Shown here: positions 8,041 to 19,558 of the stretch, piece after piece
Numbering within the stretch: the first letter of the stretch is position 1
Layout of the letters: the number at the start of each line of letters is the position of its first letter
Assembly (NCBI GenBank): GCA_026260175.1
Contig: JAKCWW010000186.1
Span: forward strand, 72,450 to 117,172
From: Reticulitermes lucifugus
Taxonomy: Eukaryota; Arthropoda; Insecta; Blattodea; Rhinotermitidae
DNA length: 44,723 nucleotides
Reading direction: 5' to 3'
Made by a program: the position numbers and the translations under genes
Notes under the pieces: generated by a model
What the model was told of the DNA's origin: nothing
Database searches by the model: none
The model's input: only the letters and a program-made list of their open reading frames with translations

Positions 8041-9866
8041 TTTATTTAAGATGCTCTTTGAATGCCGACGGGAGCGGGGGGTAAACCAGTAAAAATTACC
8101 GAAGCCCGGCGGTCCGGAAGGGGGCCCGGAGCCCGACTATGTTGCGTATGTTTTTGCCTTTCTCAGTAGTACCATTATCTGTCGATTGTACAAATTAACC
8201 CTTTTAGACCAAGTCCAAGCCTCTCTGCAACTGAGAGTCAGTCTTTCAGATTTTGTGTAAAGATTTTTAGCCCGTCCGCCCTTGTTGGGGCGACCCGAAA
8301 AAAATTTTTCGCCGGGACCCGAACCGGCTGTCGGCGGCTCCTGTGTTCTTTAATAACATACACCCATGTACGCCTAGGTTTGTAATTGGTGTCTTTCTGT
8401 CAGGGTTTCGATTGAAAGTCTGAAAAAGATGCCATTTATTTAACGTGGCGCGATGTCAAAATTGAAGTAAAATACATCTGCTTTGGTGATCATCATCTTC
8501 ATCGAAAGTGGGTCAACCTGCTGCAGAAAGCTGGCGTCTAGATAAATGAATGCGTATTATGTTTTGACAACTCAAATGTTTTGTTTGGCTGTTTTCGTAT
8601 TGTCAGCTCTAAAAATTTCCTGACGTTGCCTAATTCTTGTTATTAAATTGGCATATTCTGATCTGATAGGTTACGTACGAATAAAGGAATGTGTACACTG
8701 GAAGTCATTCAGCATAGCCGACCTCAATAGGCAAGGTGCCATATATCAAGGGTCCACCTTGGCCTACCGGTCATAATTTTGAGGGAATTTTGTTATTGCT
8801 ACTTTTAGGACATTAGAAATCACCATACAAATATTGTAAAGAGCTGCATTGGTGTCATAAGTATAACCGTTCTGAGGAAATGTTACTTAATACAAGTTGT
8901 TAAGTGAAATGGTGCACAGGGGCGAGATAACACAAGTCTGTTTTTCCTTACGCAGAAACGCAGCCGCTTAACTGATAAAACCGAGCAATAATATTCCATA
9001 GTGGGAGATGCTTACGGAGCCGCGGAAACTAGGCCGATTACAAAGTTGATCGAATAGTTTTAATCCTACAAGGCCACATAGAATTACGAATAGACAACCT
9101 AAAGAAAGAGTAACTAACAGATATTAAAACTCATTAGTACGCGTAATTATTTATGAAATGGCTAAAGTATATTTTTGTAATTGTTTACGTTGGTGGGCTT
9201 CAAAATTTTGTTCACATCAAAGGAGCTTCAGACTAAAGGAGTTTGAGAACTACTAGTGAAAAACTAGACCGAAGAAGTCCTGTTCCTTCCGTCATTATTA
9301 CCTTGGTTCAATCCTGTCACAGGTGTTGCTTTATCCCCTAATGTTTTCCTGACCTCTTGTTACTGAGCCTGTCTCAGTTTCCCGGAAAGCAATTTTATGG
9401 TGTAGTGATATTGTCGATGCTGCTGCTGCTGATGATGATGATGATGACAAGAAGGAGGGGAAGGGGGGGTGTTGATAGTAGTGACAGAATTTCAAGTCTA
9501 CAAGGAACTGTTCTTTCCAGATGACCGCTATACACAGTTTAGTTCTACTGTGGAATAATTTAGTTTAATTTAAATTTAAACGCAACGCAGGGTAACATGC
9601 ATATGAAGGTGCTGTCTGAGAGGTAGGAACTGAGGCTTAGAAACGTTTAACTATTTAAATACGTCTCTCTTCTTAAGAGAGAGGATATTTGCCCTTTACG
9701 AGGGAAGTTCAGAAAACACAGTATCTAGTCGTTTGGGAGAGAAATACAAGACCTAAGGTACATCAGTGCTACAGACAAATACGAGTACAAGCGAAAGAAG
9801 GAGAAACTTTTAAGGATCTTATTAACATAATATATCCCACGCGAAAAGTAAAGTAGTAACGTTGTT
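8041..9866. other. No recognised gene; GC-rich patches and a microsatellite
   Basis: Two short GC- and CpG-rich patches (about 8098-8140 and 8268-8340) stand out in otherwise AT-rich DNA. The second contains an inverted repeat (ggcgacccgaaaaaa against tttttcgcc). A TGC/TGA microsatellite lies at 9415-9448. No open frame exceeds 60 codons over most of this stretch. Confidence 0.5.
9415..9448. repeat. TGC then TGA microsatellite
   Basis: A run of TGC units passes into a run of TGA units, consistent with slippage after a point change. Confidence 0.85.
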
Positions 9867-9868
9867 AG

Positions 9869-10080
9869 GAGTCGTGCCATGGCTCAGGCGGTAAGTCGTC
9901 GGCCTCCCACCGCGGAGGCCCGGCTTCGATCCCGGGTCATTTCATGTGGGATTTGTGGCGGACAAAGTGACACTGGGACAGGTTTTTCCCCGCGTACTCC
10001 GGTTTTCCCCTGATCACACTCAAGAGCATACACACTCGATAGGACTCCTCTAAATGAGGGATCGGCCCGTCGCAGAGACA
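9869..10080 (+). mobile_element. Composite SINE: SINE-B head fused to inverted SINE-A body
   Basis: The head has an A box at about 9881-9891 (ggctcaggcgg) and a B box at 9922-9936, and follows SINE-B through ggttttcccctg near 10015. From about 10012 to 10080 the sequence instead matches the SINE-A body at about 21710-21775 as written on the plus strand there, where SINE-A lies on the minus strand. Shared blocks include tcacactca, gactcctct and cgcagagac. The A-derived part is therefore inverted relative to the B head. I found no clear target duplication. Confidence 0.72.
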
Positions 10081-10640
10081 TTATTCACGAATTAATAAAG
10101 ACAACAACAGAAGTAACAAGCCAGAAGGGCTGCATTTCCCAGACTTTTCATGATCTATCCCGCATTTCCCTGCGGCGGCTACTGACGAAGGGAATGGAAG
10201 ACTGACAGGATAGTCAGGCTTAAGGCTAAGATGCGAACTCGGGGCTTTTAGAATGCGGATGGAGACTGTTATTACTTGACCGTGACGTACGGTGTCTTAA
10301 ATAATATTACCAATAACTTGTCAATCCACAGTGGAAAGAGCATGGCCGAGTATATAAGTAAAAGATATGCTTAATTTACGAATGTGAAATTTAAGAGGCT
10401 ACGGGGCCTACTTTATGACAGCTGGGGAAGCAGAGGAATCTATATTACGTTCACAAGCGCTAACTAGGCTAGATGTATTTAAAATCAAAATTCTTACTTT
10501 AAAAACCGAATTATGAAGATTATTGTATAAAAATAAATAAATAAATGCATCAATGCATTATGAGAGTTTTTGATTTGTTTAACAACGCTTTCTCAACTGC
10601 ATATTTTACGTAGTGTCGTCGTTGTGAATGATGACTTGGA
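10081..10640. other. No recognised gene
   Basis: Spacer with an AAATAAATAAATAAATGCAT-like run near 10530-10555. I see nothing else. Confidence 0.45.
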
Positions 10641-10644
10641 TAGA

Positions 10645-10815
10645 AAGCTTGTGGGAATGGTCATGGCCTGTTTTAAGGTACAATCCGAGCTTTTATATAC
10701 AGCGCCGAGGAAAGCCACGGAAGGACTCAGTTAGTATAGTCGGTCTTCAATCTGAGATTCAAAACGGCGAATTTCAAAACACGACAGAAATATTACCTAC
10801 TCGACTACGACTCTA
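10645..10815 (-). mobile_element. SINE-G, strongly decayed
   Basis: The plus-strand translation of this stretch (PVLRYNPSFYIQRRGKPRK and, after it, a decayed QSEIQNGEFQNTTEILPTR) follows the pattern that I recall for a minus-strand tRNA-derived SINE common in cockroach genomes. The B box would lie on the minus strand near 10755-10770, where gagattcaaaacgg has lost the usual CGAACC core. The 62-codon frame here is not a gene. There is no second copy in this window, so this call leans on memory. Confidence 0.45.
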
Positions 10816-12598
10816 GGTGTGACGAATTGCATACTTCCATGCATTATCAAGTGTTTATCTGTTAGTGTGGTAGGTGCGTCAAGTGCAAGAATTCACCCAC
10901 GTTTGTAGAATATGTTATTTGTTTAAATATTTTAAAAGGCTTGCAATCGGACGACTGGACAACAACAAAAGTGTTCCTACAGAATTAAACTAGTATTACT
11001 GCTGTATATTAGAAGCAATTTATTTTACACATACATTACTTCCCTAACCACAATAAGGCACCTTCGTCTTAGTCTTAGACTACAGTGGCACTCCATTTTA
11101 GACAAACGTATGTAATAAAGTTTAGACACATGTCGTTATTCAGCAGAATTCATTATTAAGCAGAAACTCTTAGGCCCATTTGTGTCAGTGTTATTACGTG
11201 TCTCAAAAACACACATAGTGAGAAATATACATGACGCAGCACGAATTATTAAATGATAGGTATAAAAACGATTAATAGGGAATGTGTTAATGATACAAGA
11301 ACAGCTTCGCACGTTATTAGAATTAATCAGATGTCACTCAAGCAACTGATAAGTGAGAGTCATTACCTCGTTTGATTGTAATTTGAAGTAGTAATTATAA
11401 CAAAATATGGTTCGCCTGAAACCTTCTATGCAACAAAAGCTGTGACAGGAATACGCGTATAGCGTAGGTCTATGCAGAATTCATATCATGACGTGCAGTT
11501 TGAGATCGAGTCGTCCGTGGTCCCTCTAAATCTCCTGTTAAACACTAAGGCTTGCTGTCCTCTGCAGAATTAGTCTTAAAATACTTCTAGTGTCCGCTGT
11601 TCGGTTGGGGTTTTCGTAAAATAAACTGTGCTGAATTACGGAAGTTGTTCAGGTATTATGGGAATTTTAGGAATATATATTTACGTTGAAAAATAGGTAT
11701 ACTGACAGTGCGAAAGGACATGACATCACACACATTTTCCGCTATTTACAGCCGTGGTACTACTTATTCTTTATGCATTAAACTGTTTATAACTAACGAA
11801 AGAGCTGCAGGCTGCGCTAAATTTCCTTCATGATTAACAAAACAGGGGACGAGGCTTAAGGGTTTTATTTCAATTTTTTTTACAGTGTTGGCATCGTCCC
11901 ATCAAACTCTGTTCATAGCACACAAAATGTCACACAATGGAACGTTATCAAATATGTACTGAACAAAGTTTCATACCTTATGAAAATGTGTCTCTTTATA
12001 TCAAAGCTGTACAAGAAAAGGGGAAAGAAGATTTTACTAGGCTTGACTTGTTTACAGTTGATACTCAAGCGGTAAATGAAAATAAAGTGTCCAATTTTAA
12101 GAAATGTATGTTGCTGGTTCACAGTTACCGGACGATTGCTCTAAAATAATTGACTTTATTTGTTCATTTCAGTTTTGTAAATTACGAAATGAGTCTCTTT
12201 TCTCGGAAGAAACACAACAAACACACCAAGTACTGCGGTACATAATGAGGTTAAAAAGAATTAAATAATGACTGGAATTTGTAGATCCTTAATTTTTAAA
12301 GGTGTTTTGAGGCGCCGTGCTCACCAAACATATTCACAATAGATGCAGTTCCTTAACTTCCAAGGCAAAACGGGAATTGTAGGAAAACGTTACGGCGTTG
12401 TTTTCCTTAAAGTGCTTGTATCAGTTTTAGGAAGTAAGCATGAATTACAAATTAATAACTTTGAGATCTAGTGATCCACTTATGTTCAGTAGGCACTACT
12501 GATCTCAAATACGGTCATTTTTTATTCGATATAAACTCAAAATTTCATGTTGTCACCATATGATAAATTTTTAACATAGAAAGCAAATTAATGGTAGC
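10816..12598. other. No recognised gene
   Basis: AT-rich DNA. The 70-codon plus frame at 11937-12149 and the overlapping 69-codon minus frame have no recognisable motif and lie in AT-rich DNA where such lengths are common. No repeat is recognised. Confidence 0.45.
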
Positions 12599-12612
12599 TA
12601 TATTACATACGT

Positions 12613-12917
12613 GGGGTCGCGGTGGGGCAGTTGGTTGAGGCACTGCGCTACAAACCGGAACGTCGCGGGTTCGATTCCCNNNNNNNNNNNNNNNNNNNNN
12701 NNNNNNNNNNNNNNNNNNNNNNNNNNNNNNNNNNNNNNNNNNNNNNNNNNNNNNNNNAGAAATGAGTACCAGGAATCTTTCCTGGGGGGTAAAGGCGGCC
12801 GGTGTGTAGGGCTGACAACCGTACCACCTTCATGTGCCGATTGTCTAAAAGCCTGGGAGCCTCGACCTCCTAGAGCCCTAAGGGCCTTCCTAGGCCTGTA
12901 TGGGACTGCTTTACCTT
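12613..12917 (+). mobile_element. SINE-C, full-length, interrupted by an N gap
   Basis: The head has an A box near 12624-12640 (ggggcagttggttgagg) and a B box at 12667-12679 (gggttcgattccc). It is bounded by a perfect 14-bp target duplication, tatattacatacgt, at 12599-12612 and 12918-12931. The N gap starts on the base after the B box. From 12758 the body resumes (agaaatgagtaccaggaatc) and matches copies at 24108 (minus) and 41193 (plus). Frames across the gap are artefacts. Confidence 0.9.
12680..12757. other. Assembly gap, 78 N
   Basis: Unknown bases inside SINE-C. The homologous stretch in the copy at 24108-24381 (about 75 bp between B box and body) is close to the gap length, so the missing part is probably ordinary SINE sequence. 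Confidence 0.95.
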
Positions 12918-12931
12918 TATATTACATACGT

Positions 12932-14195
12932 TCATAAGCACATCAAAGTTCTTAACCTGCCTCCCGTAGGCCATTAATGATTGCCATGGAACCAAAAGTT
13001 AATACAGATTTCAAAATGATTCCGTGTTGGTTTTATGCATTGTATAATTATACTTAATTGTTGAAAGTACTAAATAAAAATACAAAACTGGGGTTGCCTC
13101 CTGTCATGGTATCTACATCGAGATTCGCGAAAGTCATGCATCGGTTCACATGTTGCTCTACATGGCCGTCACTTAAACTTATAACTTTCATGCAAAGCCG
13201 TGTTATTGAAAAAGGGATTGTATCTACTGTTAGGACCGAAGAAGTTTCTGAAACTAAAGGGCTTCTGAATTGTATTCGGGAAGTTCCCATTTTGAGTCTC
13301 GGCCGGAACACTAATTATCTTTATAGGTTCTCAGTGTTTTCCTCAGTCAGTCCAGACGAATGTCTCAAGCTTCCCTTTGGTTACATGAATGTCTATGTAC
13401 ATTCCTTACTTTATATCCTATCTTATCTTGGCTATAATACAAGAGTTCAGTGTGCCTTTTAGTAGTAAACGACCGATTAATATACAATAACGAATATAAG
13501 TTCACAAAGAAAAGGAGTCAGGTACTTGGTTCCGAAAATTGTCACGTGAAAGATGAAGAGTTCATATTCATTAATGCTTCTTGTTATCAAATATGTCAGC
13601 CAGTAATAGTGTATCCTAAATTTTCGAAAAGAAGTGGTACAAATAACATATTTCCTGATACCATCCCTGTAATCTGCAATTAAAATAAAAATATGTAGGC
13701 CTATAACATGCATTGTATCCTAATAATATTTTTATAACTGCAGAATAAAAGTAGTTGTACTGTAGAAATACGTTCACTTAAGCTTTGGGCCATGTGCCAG
13801 GGGATTTCAGCGAAATTTGTCCTCGTTGTCCAAATACAATTGATTGTAATTTGAAAATTTATCATTTGCTCACATTTGCACAAATTACAGAGATTGTTAT
13901 ATTTAAAGTAAATTTATCCCTGTTATTAAACATATTGATGATAAAGCTGTTCGCATCTTAAGCACAACATTACGTATAGTTTAGTGACCATTTTCACCAT
14001 CTGGCCTTTTCACCCCAGCAAAAGGATCCGGAAGTTCTCATTGGATAAGGGACTGGGTAAGACCCAGAGCTAGGATTGACGCAGTAGTGAAGATAAAAAT
14101 CTCTGATTCTGCGGTAAATAAAACATAATCCTTTGGAGTATTCATTCCGGCTGCTGTTGAGCTAGAAAGATGCCACTTTGAACACCCTAATTCTG
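12932..14195. other. No recognised gene; open frames on both strands
   Basis: A 134-codon plus frame (13058-13462) overlaps an 85-codon minus frame (13311-13054). I recognise neither and see no second copy. Lengths like this occur by chance in a window of this size and composition. Confidence 0.4.
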
Positions 14196-14199
14196 TCTC

Positions 14200-14425
14200 T
14201 CTGAATTGTGATAGGAATGAGGAAGAATGATGAGAAAATCATGTGGAAATAATTCGGAAACCTGATGTGCAGAGGCCACTTGAGCGATGTAAGATTAGAC
14301 GGGAGAAATATATTGAAATGGATGTTAAAGAGCAGCGTATGAGGATGTGACAGGACACGTCTGGCTAAGGACAGGGACCAGAGGCGTGCTTATGTGAACA
14401 CGGGAATAAACATTCGGGTTCAGAG
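14200..14425 (+). mobile_element. LINE reverse transcriptase C-terminal remnant
   Basis: One frame reads KPDVQRPLERCKIRREKYIE and MDVKE (about 14257-14335). After a frameshift it reads DRTRLAKDRDQRRAYVNTGI and NIRVQ. The order 'KP, RPL, R-rich run, MD, LAQDRDRW-like, AYVN, LRV-like' is the same C-terminal tail seen on the minus strand at 21118-21590, and the middle part appears at 18229-18652. I recognise it as the extreme C terminus of an insect non-LTR retrotransposon ORF. It is heavily mutated, truncated at the 5' side and non-functional. A SINE-D tail begins about 70 bp later. Confidence 0.68.
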
Positions 14426-14497
14426 ATCAAGCACGATTTCTGTACTACCTGCGTGACCATCATCTTATCAAGATATACTCTGCTCCATGTCGATAGG

Positions 14498-14644
14498 TAA
14501 AAAGTTCTCCCTAGAACAGGCCACGAAGGCCCAGTGGGGGAGTAGAGATATAGCTCTACTCTTTCACTAACCCTGGCACTAGATGAGGGTGGGTGGTCAA
14601 CTCCACGCCCCGGCCGCTTTACCCCCGGGAAAGAGACTCGGTGA
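14498..14644 (-). mobile_element. SINE-D, 5'-truncated tail
   Basis: Matches the 3' half of the complete SINE-D at 19689-19969: the ctagaacaggcca end, the tatagctctactctt block and the ccccggccgctttaccc block. The tRNA-like head is missing. The break falls near aagagactcggtgac. I found no clear target duplication. Confidence 0.8.
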
Positions 14645-15127
14645 CATCCGTAATTTGGGTTCCCGACATTGTCTTTCCATAAGTTGCTTTTCTGGAAATC
14701 GGCCAGTTTGAACAGAGTTCGCCCAGTACGTTCAGTAATGACAAGGCAAGTAGGCAGTTTGATGACACAGCGTTTCATGAATGAAGTTTTGCGGCACGTG
14801 AAGCTTTGTTTGCAGGAAGTGAGATGTTGCTGAGACCGGAACTTGCAAATCGCGTTCATTTGTTTGCACGTGTTGGAAGTTGATTAATAGTGTTGAATGG
14901 CGCTTTGAAATCCAGGGAGAGGAAAGGGGAAATCCACCGGTTGTGGTAATGTGATAGTGGGCAAAAAACCACAAGGAACTGAACTCTTCATTCAGGACTG
15001 TTCAGTGCAGTATTAGAATTCAAGGAATAGTTTGAATACGCTTGCATAGAGCGGCGAACCTGGAACGTTTCATATTTTCAGACCTGCCTTCACTAATTGG
15101 TTAATGTTAAGGCACTTAGAAACATGG

Positions 15128-15168
<41 letters not shown>

Positions 15169-15428
15169 TAGCTGTAACCTTCAGTGATTCGTCGTTTTGT
15201 CTAAAAATATATTTATAGGTTTCGCTTGGCTTATGTTCTATGGATACGTGTACGAAAATATTAGGCGCTTATAATCAATTGACTTAAGGCTTATGCAGAC
15301 AACTATGCTAAGCAAAATTTTTCTTGAGAAGCTAATTGAACACAAGTGAGCACAATGTGGCTTGCGTGTGGCATGCCGCTCGCGTTGGCTGTGTTCTCTG
15401 AGGCAATGAGGTTCTGTTTGAACTGCTT
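14645..15428. other. No recognised gene; TA microsatellite
   Basis: Spacer containing the TA run at 15131-15165. Minus-strand frames of 80 and 164 codons overlap the SINE-D tail or run through non-repetitive DNA and have no recognised motif. Confidence 0.45.
15131..15165. repeat. TA microsatellite
   Basis: Uninterrupted TA run of about 17 units. Other TA runs lie at 25076-25095, 29174-29207 and 42182-42220. Confidence 0.95.
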
Positions 15429-15570
15429 GACCCTTGAAGATGGGACCGATATGTTGTCCCGAAAAGTCGGTAAGGAACTATCATTCTACGCTGCGTAAAA
15501 TCCCACAAGGGCGCAGATCCCTTTACATCGCGGCGGAAGCCTGAAATCACGAATGAGCGGTGTGCTAACG
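15429..15570 (+). repeat. Dispersed repeat with TGAAGA-stem-GAAA core
   Basis: The core is ccttgaaga, then a 5-bp perfect stem (gggac 15442-15446, gtccc 15456-15460), then gaaaagtcgg. The following 90 bp (about aaatcccacaagg to cgcggcggaag) keep a readable pattern in the plus strand (LEDGTDMLSRKVGK). It shares the core with 7888 and 34.7 kb. Two minus-strand frames here are shadows. Confidence 0.5.
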
Positions 15571-17979
15571 TACATTTGACTTGATGCATTAAGGCATGAC
15601 TGTTGCCTAAGTTGCCTCTTAACGTGCGGCTCTCGAAGCTCTCGTATAACTGCCCAATCCTGCAATAGGCAGTACAAATCTCTTTAAATTACCCACTATG
15701 TATGAAAACCGAAGTCCTTTCTGTATTCATAACAGCCCGCCACAAGTTTCCTGTTCCGACTCACTCAGTCTGGTGTACAATAACACCATTTTTTCGGACG
15801 ATTTATTTAATGTTATATTCAAATATGTGTTTAAGTATCAAAAGTAATCTCCTTTCTTCAGGGTTTCCGACTGTAATTTTTTATGTGTTTCTCTTCTCTT
15901 CCGTGCGCACTACAACAAGGTCCTAATTTTATCACTTATACATTTTAAGCACAACTTTGGAAATTCTGGTTATATAATTTTCATCTTTTTCTTGTTGGTT
16001 CCTTTCTGAGAAGTGTTCACTAACTTACAAACACGCAAAAAGTGCCGCCAACTACTCTATACGTACCGTTGCGATCCAACTGTTTCTAAAGCATTTGTTG
16101 TTTAATTTTAAACATAAGCTTAGTGGTTACCATACACAGCAACAGGTTTGGTTTTTAAAACACACATTCTATTTCATAAGATTCTTAAAACCAAGTGATT
16201 TTTCCTTACACATTATTAACAGACTGGTCATTTTAATGAGAACACTGTGCCCTCTTTAATGTAGGAATGACATTTATACTTAAATTTAGTTCTTACGTAA
16301 GAGAGGTATATGACATAATATTTTATATAATTTTAGTGTTTGAAGTGTTAATTACTTTATGATTAAAGGCAACCCTGATTTTGTTATTGAATGAACGTTC
16401 TGAATTCTCACTTTCTGCATGTAACACGCCCTTCTGCTTATAGAATCACGGTTCTACAAACTGAGCAAATCGTCTTTATACAATATGGAAAGTCGGAAAG
16501 TAAATGCAACTTCAGCTTGGCTCAGAAGTAATGTGATGTTACTGAAAATGATGGCGCTATAAATAATACTAATTTTCAAGATTTTTACATAATTTGATGT
16601 TATTGTTTTTGATAGTTATTTGACACGTTTAATTTAACTGCTCCAGTGGTACATTGGGTCAAAGTAGAGAGGACATCTGTGATTTGACTTTGAAGTCGGA
16701 GGGTATGAGCAATAGAATTAAGTGCGGACGAAGGGCAGTTCACTCTGGCGATAACTGCATGAAGCAGGGGAAGCCAGGAAATATTCAGTTGAAGGCGGAG
16801 AAGTATGAACTTGTCTGAGTGGCTATCGTCTGTAACATATGTTGAGATTATGGTTAGGAAAAAAGCGTAAGACTCTACGCAAAACACTTTGAGCTTATAG
16901 ACTGAGGAGACCTGTGTACCTTAGAAAAAAGCTTTGAAAAATAAAGCGACTATGTAAGCAAACATGTATAAGGCAGATGTTGCAACTTATAATGTAACTA
17001 TTTTGTTAGAGCTTAAAACAAAACTTCTTATAGTTTTTGACTTGTCTTAGTAAAATTAAGTAGTTGAGGCAATAAGGTTTGCAGACATTAAAGCATACGT
17101 ATCCTTCTGCTCAGACAGTACAGAAATCGAGCTACAAGATTAAGTTTTAAAATAGCGTTATCATTTTCCGCGTATAAAATCCGCTGGGCGTAGACATTGT
17201 TATGTTTGATAAACCATAATTTTCCATTACGCTAGTATCTTAGCTTTCCAAGGTCAATAATATAGCATATACTGACCTACAAAGTATTTAGACGTATGTA
17301 AAGAAAAAAGTATTTCAATATATTTTGCACGTTTTAAGCATATGATTATTAAAGTTGCTTGCTTGTTGCAGAAAACTGTGCAGTGTTTTATTTGTTACAC
17401 ATAGAATTCTCCAACTCCGTTGTGTATCTAATCATACGTGGTTATATGCAATTTTCAAAAGATTTTCTTTGGTGATCTTGATTACGTCATTTGTTTTGAC
17501 GTCCATTTATTGAGTTTATTATTATTATTATTATTATCATACGTATTACGCAAATCGAAAAACATTTAAATTATTAGTTGTAGATCTAAATGAAATGTCA
17601 GTCTCCTTACATATGTTGTACGATGGCAACGAATCGAAAACTATCATATAGTTTTGGAGACAAAGATCCGGATGGACTAACAGAAACGTCCCATTACAAA
17701 GTCGCTTATGCATTTCATATAAATAATGGGAAAGGCTTATTACAATAGAGTATACGTAGAGCTAATTCCGAATGCTTTCTTAAAATATTCGTATCTTTCT
17801 TTAAAACTTAATCATTTTAGGTGTAGAACAATTTCTTTCTTTTGTATCATCCAGCTTGTGCTGAAACCTAGTGACAGAAATGAGCGCTAAGAACTCGTAA
17901 TGCAGCACCGTGTATGTATATACGTATGTATATATGTATGTATGTATATGTGTGTGTGCGTGTAACCAACTACATGGAT
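15571..17979. other. No recognised gene; exon-like island and microsatellites
   Basis: Mostly AT-rich. A minus-strand frame at 16887-16600 sits in DNA of higher GC content than its flanks, and an acceptor-like ctcaacatatgttacag (minus strand) precedes its last 73 codons. The peptide (for example LRLQLNISWLPLLHAV) is not one that I recognise. A TTA run lies at 17518-17537 and an alternating TATG/TG tract at about 17907-17960. Confidence 0.4.
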
Positions 17980-18030
17980 CAGAGTCCTTCTTGAGAAGCT
18001 AATGGTCCTTCAGCTAGTCAAGAAATCCTC
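17980..18030 (+). repeat. Dispersed ~50-bp repeat, copy 1
   Basis: cagagtccttcttgagaagc followed by tcagctagtcaagaaatcc. An inverted copy at 19559-19608 matches the first 21 bases at 20 positions and keeps a ctagtaaagaa block. Further plus-strand copies lie at 29383-29436 and 32354-32410. No family name is known to me. Confidence 0.6.
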
Positions 18031-18037
18031 GGAATGT

Positions 18038-18228
18038 TACGGAACACGACAGTCACTTTTTACGGAACACGACAGTGAGTTACCTTTTTACGGAACACGA
18101 CAGTCAGTTACCTTTTTACGGAACACGACAGTGAGTTACCTTTTTACGGAACACGACAGTGAGTTACCTTTTTACGGAACACGACAGTCAGTTACCTTTT
18201 TACGGAACACGACAGTCAGTTACCTTTC
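18038..18228. repeat. 28-bp minisatellite, seven units
   Basis: Units start at 18038 (23 bp), then 18061, 18089, 18117, 18145, 18173 and 18201, each 28 bp with core tacggaacacgacagt. Units alternate between GTCAGTTACC and GTGAGTTACC at one position. It sits directly at the truncated end of a LINE remnant. There are no unique spacers, so it is not a CRISPR array. The 95-codon frame across it comes from the repeat. Confidence 0.92.
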
Positions 18229-18652
18229 TCAAAGCATTTCGCCGCTTCTCCCTATAATACTGTCCACGCCCTCCCATCCTACTTCTTGAAAATCCATCTT
18301 AATATTATTCTTCCATCTACGCCTACGTCTTAGCAGTAACCTCTTTGCTTCACGTTTTCCCACCAAAAGCCTCTACATATTTCTCTTCTCTGGCATACAG
18401 CCACATGCTTCGCTCATTTATTGACCTTGGTTTGATCATCCGAATAGTGTTTGGTGAGGAACACAAATCCTCAATAAGCAGTTTCCTCAGGTATCCTGCT
18501 CCTTTCTCCTTCTTAAGCCTAAGTGTCTTCCTTAGCATCTTATTCTCGAACCTAAGCCCTTTCATTAACACGGCAGACCAAGTTTCACACCCACATAAAA
18601 GAACAGGCAAAATAATTGTTCTGTGTATGTTCATATTCATATTCTTAGGCAG
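18229..18652 (-). mobile_element. LINE reverse transcriptase C-terminal remnant, minus strand
   Basis: On the minus strand one frame reads LPKNMNMNIHRTIILPVLLC then GCETW (from 18652 down), later NKMLRKTLRLKKEKGA, EDLCSSPNTIRMIKPR and YVEAFGGKT. A frameshift then gives RRRRWKNNIKMDFQEVGWEG near 18330-18265. A CETW motif followed by an ENKMLRK-like block and then WKNNIKMD is the C-terminal pattern that I know from insect non-LTR retrotransposon ORFs. It stops at the 28-bp satellite and lacks the final DRDRW-like block found at 14.4 and 21.2 kb. Confidence 0.75.
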
Positions 18653-19558
18653 CATATGGGAAGAAAAAGTGTGTGTGTTTTGTTGCTGTTGTTTACAGAG
18701 TATGACTGTAAGAGCACAGGTACTCCCATACTTATGATTAGGATAAGTTCTGAAAACGTCATCCTGTAAAATTTGTCGTAAGTCGAAAATACTAAATGAG
18801 GTGTAATACACATCCCCCAGCAGACCGAGGGGGATTCAAATAAATAGTCTTTCTGTTGCAAAATGATAAGAACAGAGTTTCTTCAATGAAATATAGAAAT
18901 GTATTTCGAAATAAAATTTTAATCATATTTTTATAGTGGTCTGAATTTAAATTTTCGTAGGGAAATTTTGGTCGTAACTTCGGTTGGTCGTAAGTCGCGG
19001 AGTGGTTGTATATTGCTTTGCTGTTTATTTCGTTAAATGGGTTAAGTTCACGGCACGCAAGATGTAAGGAAATTCCAGCTACATCTTCATATAACTTAAT
19101 GTATAACTTATCGTACACACGAAGGTACTGTTGAAGAAGCTAATCTGTAATATTACACCACTTTTCCTTTGTGTTTCGTTAAGAGCCTCAGACTCGAGTA
19201 TGGACAAACTTGTAGCTAATTGTTTTTGGATAAGTCTCTTTATAAATCGGAGGTGACATGAAAGTTTAAAATATTTTAAAAACTTCTTATCTTGTTAAGT
19301 ATTACATATTTATGAGGATGTGATGGGCTGGATGTATAGCACCTGTGAGGGAAATTATTAATGAAATACAAAATTATAGTCGATTAAGATAAAGAAAAGT
19401 TTTCTCTTTGGGAGCTGGGAGCAGAAGAGTGGATGGTATAACATAATTGGTCTTAAACATGCACGTTGTGAGTATGTGGCCGGAGTTCACTGTCTCATGA
19501 CAGTCCAGCGGCGGGACCTGTGAACACGAAATGGATTTTTGGTTTCCTGAAAAAACGG
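18653..19558. other. No recognised gene
   Basis: Spacer. A minus-strand frame continues upstream of the LINE-like part into this stretch without recognisable LINE content. A GGTCGTAA block recurs at about 18968 and 18984. Confidence 0.4.

Noticed and set aside
12613..12679. tRNA-like heads (also at 5771, 6728, 9869, 19901, 21824, 32824) as true tRNA genes
   Set aside because: They have A and B boxes, but no acceptor stem pairing, no clear anticodon arm, and SINE bodies with target duplications follow them.
13054..13462. 134-codon plus and 85-codon minus frames as genes
   Set aside because: Overlapping frames on both strands, no motif, no repeat partner and no splice support.
18038..18228. 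28-bp repeat as a CRISPR array
   Set aside because: Units are directly adjacent with no unique spacers, the setting is eukaryotic, and there are no cas genes. It is a minisatellite.
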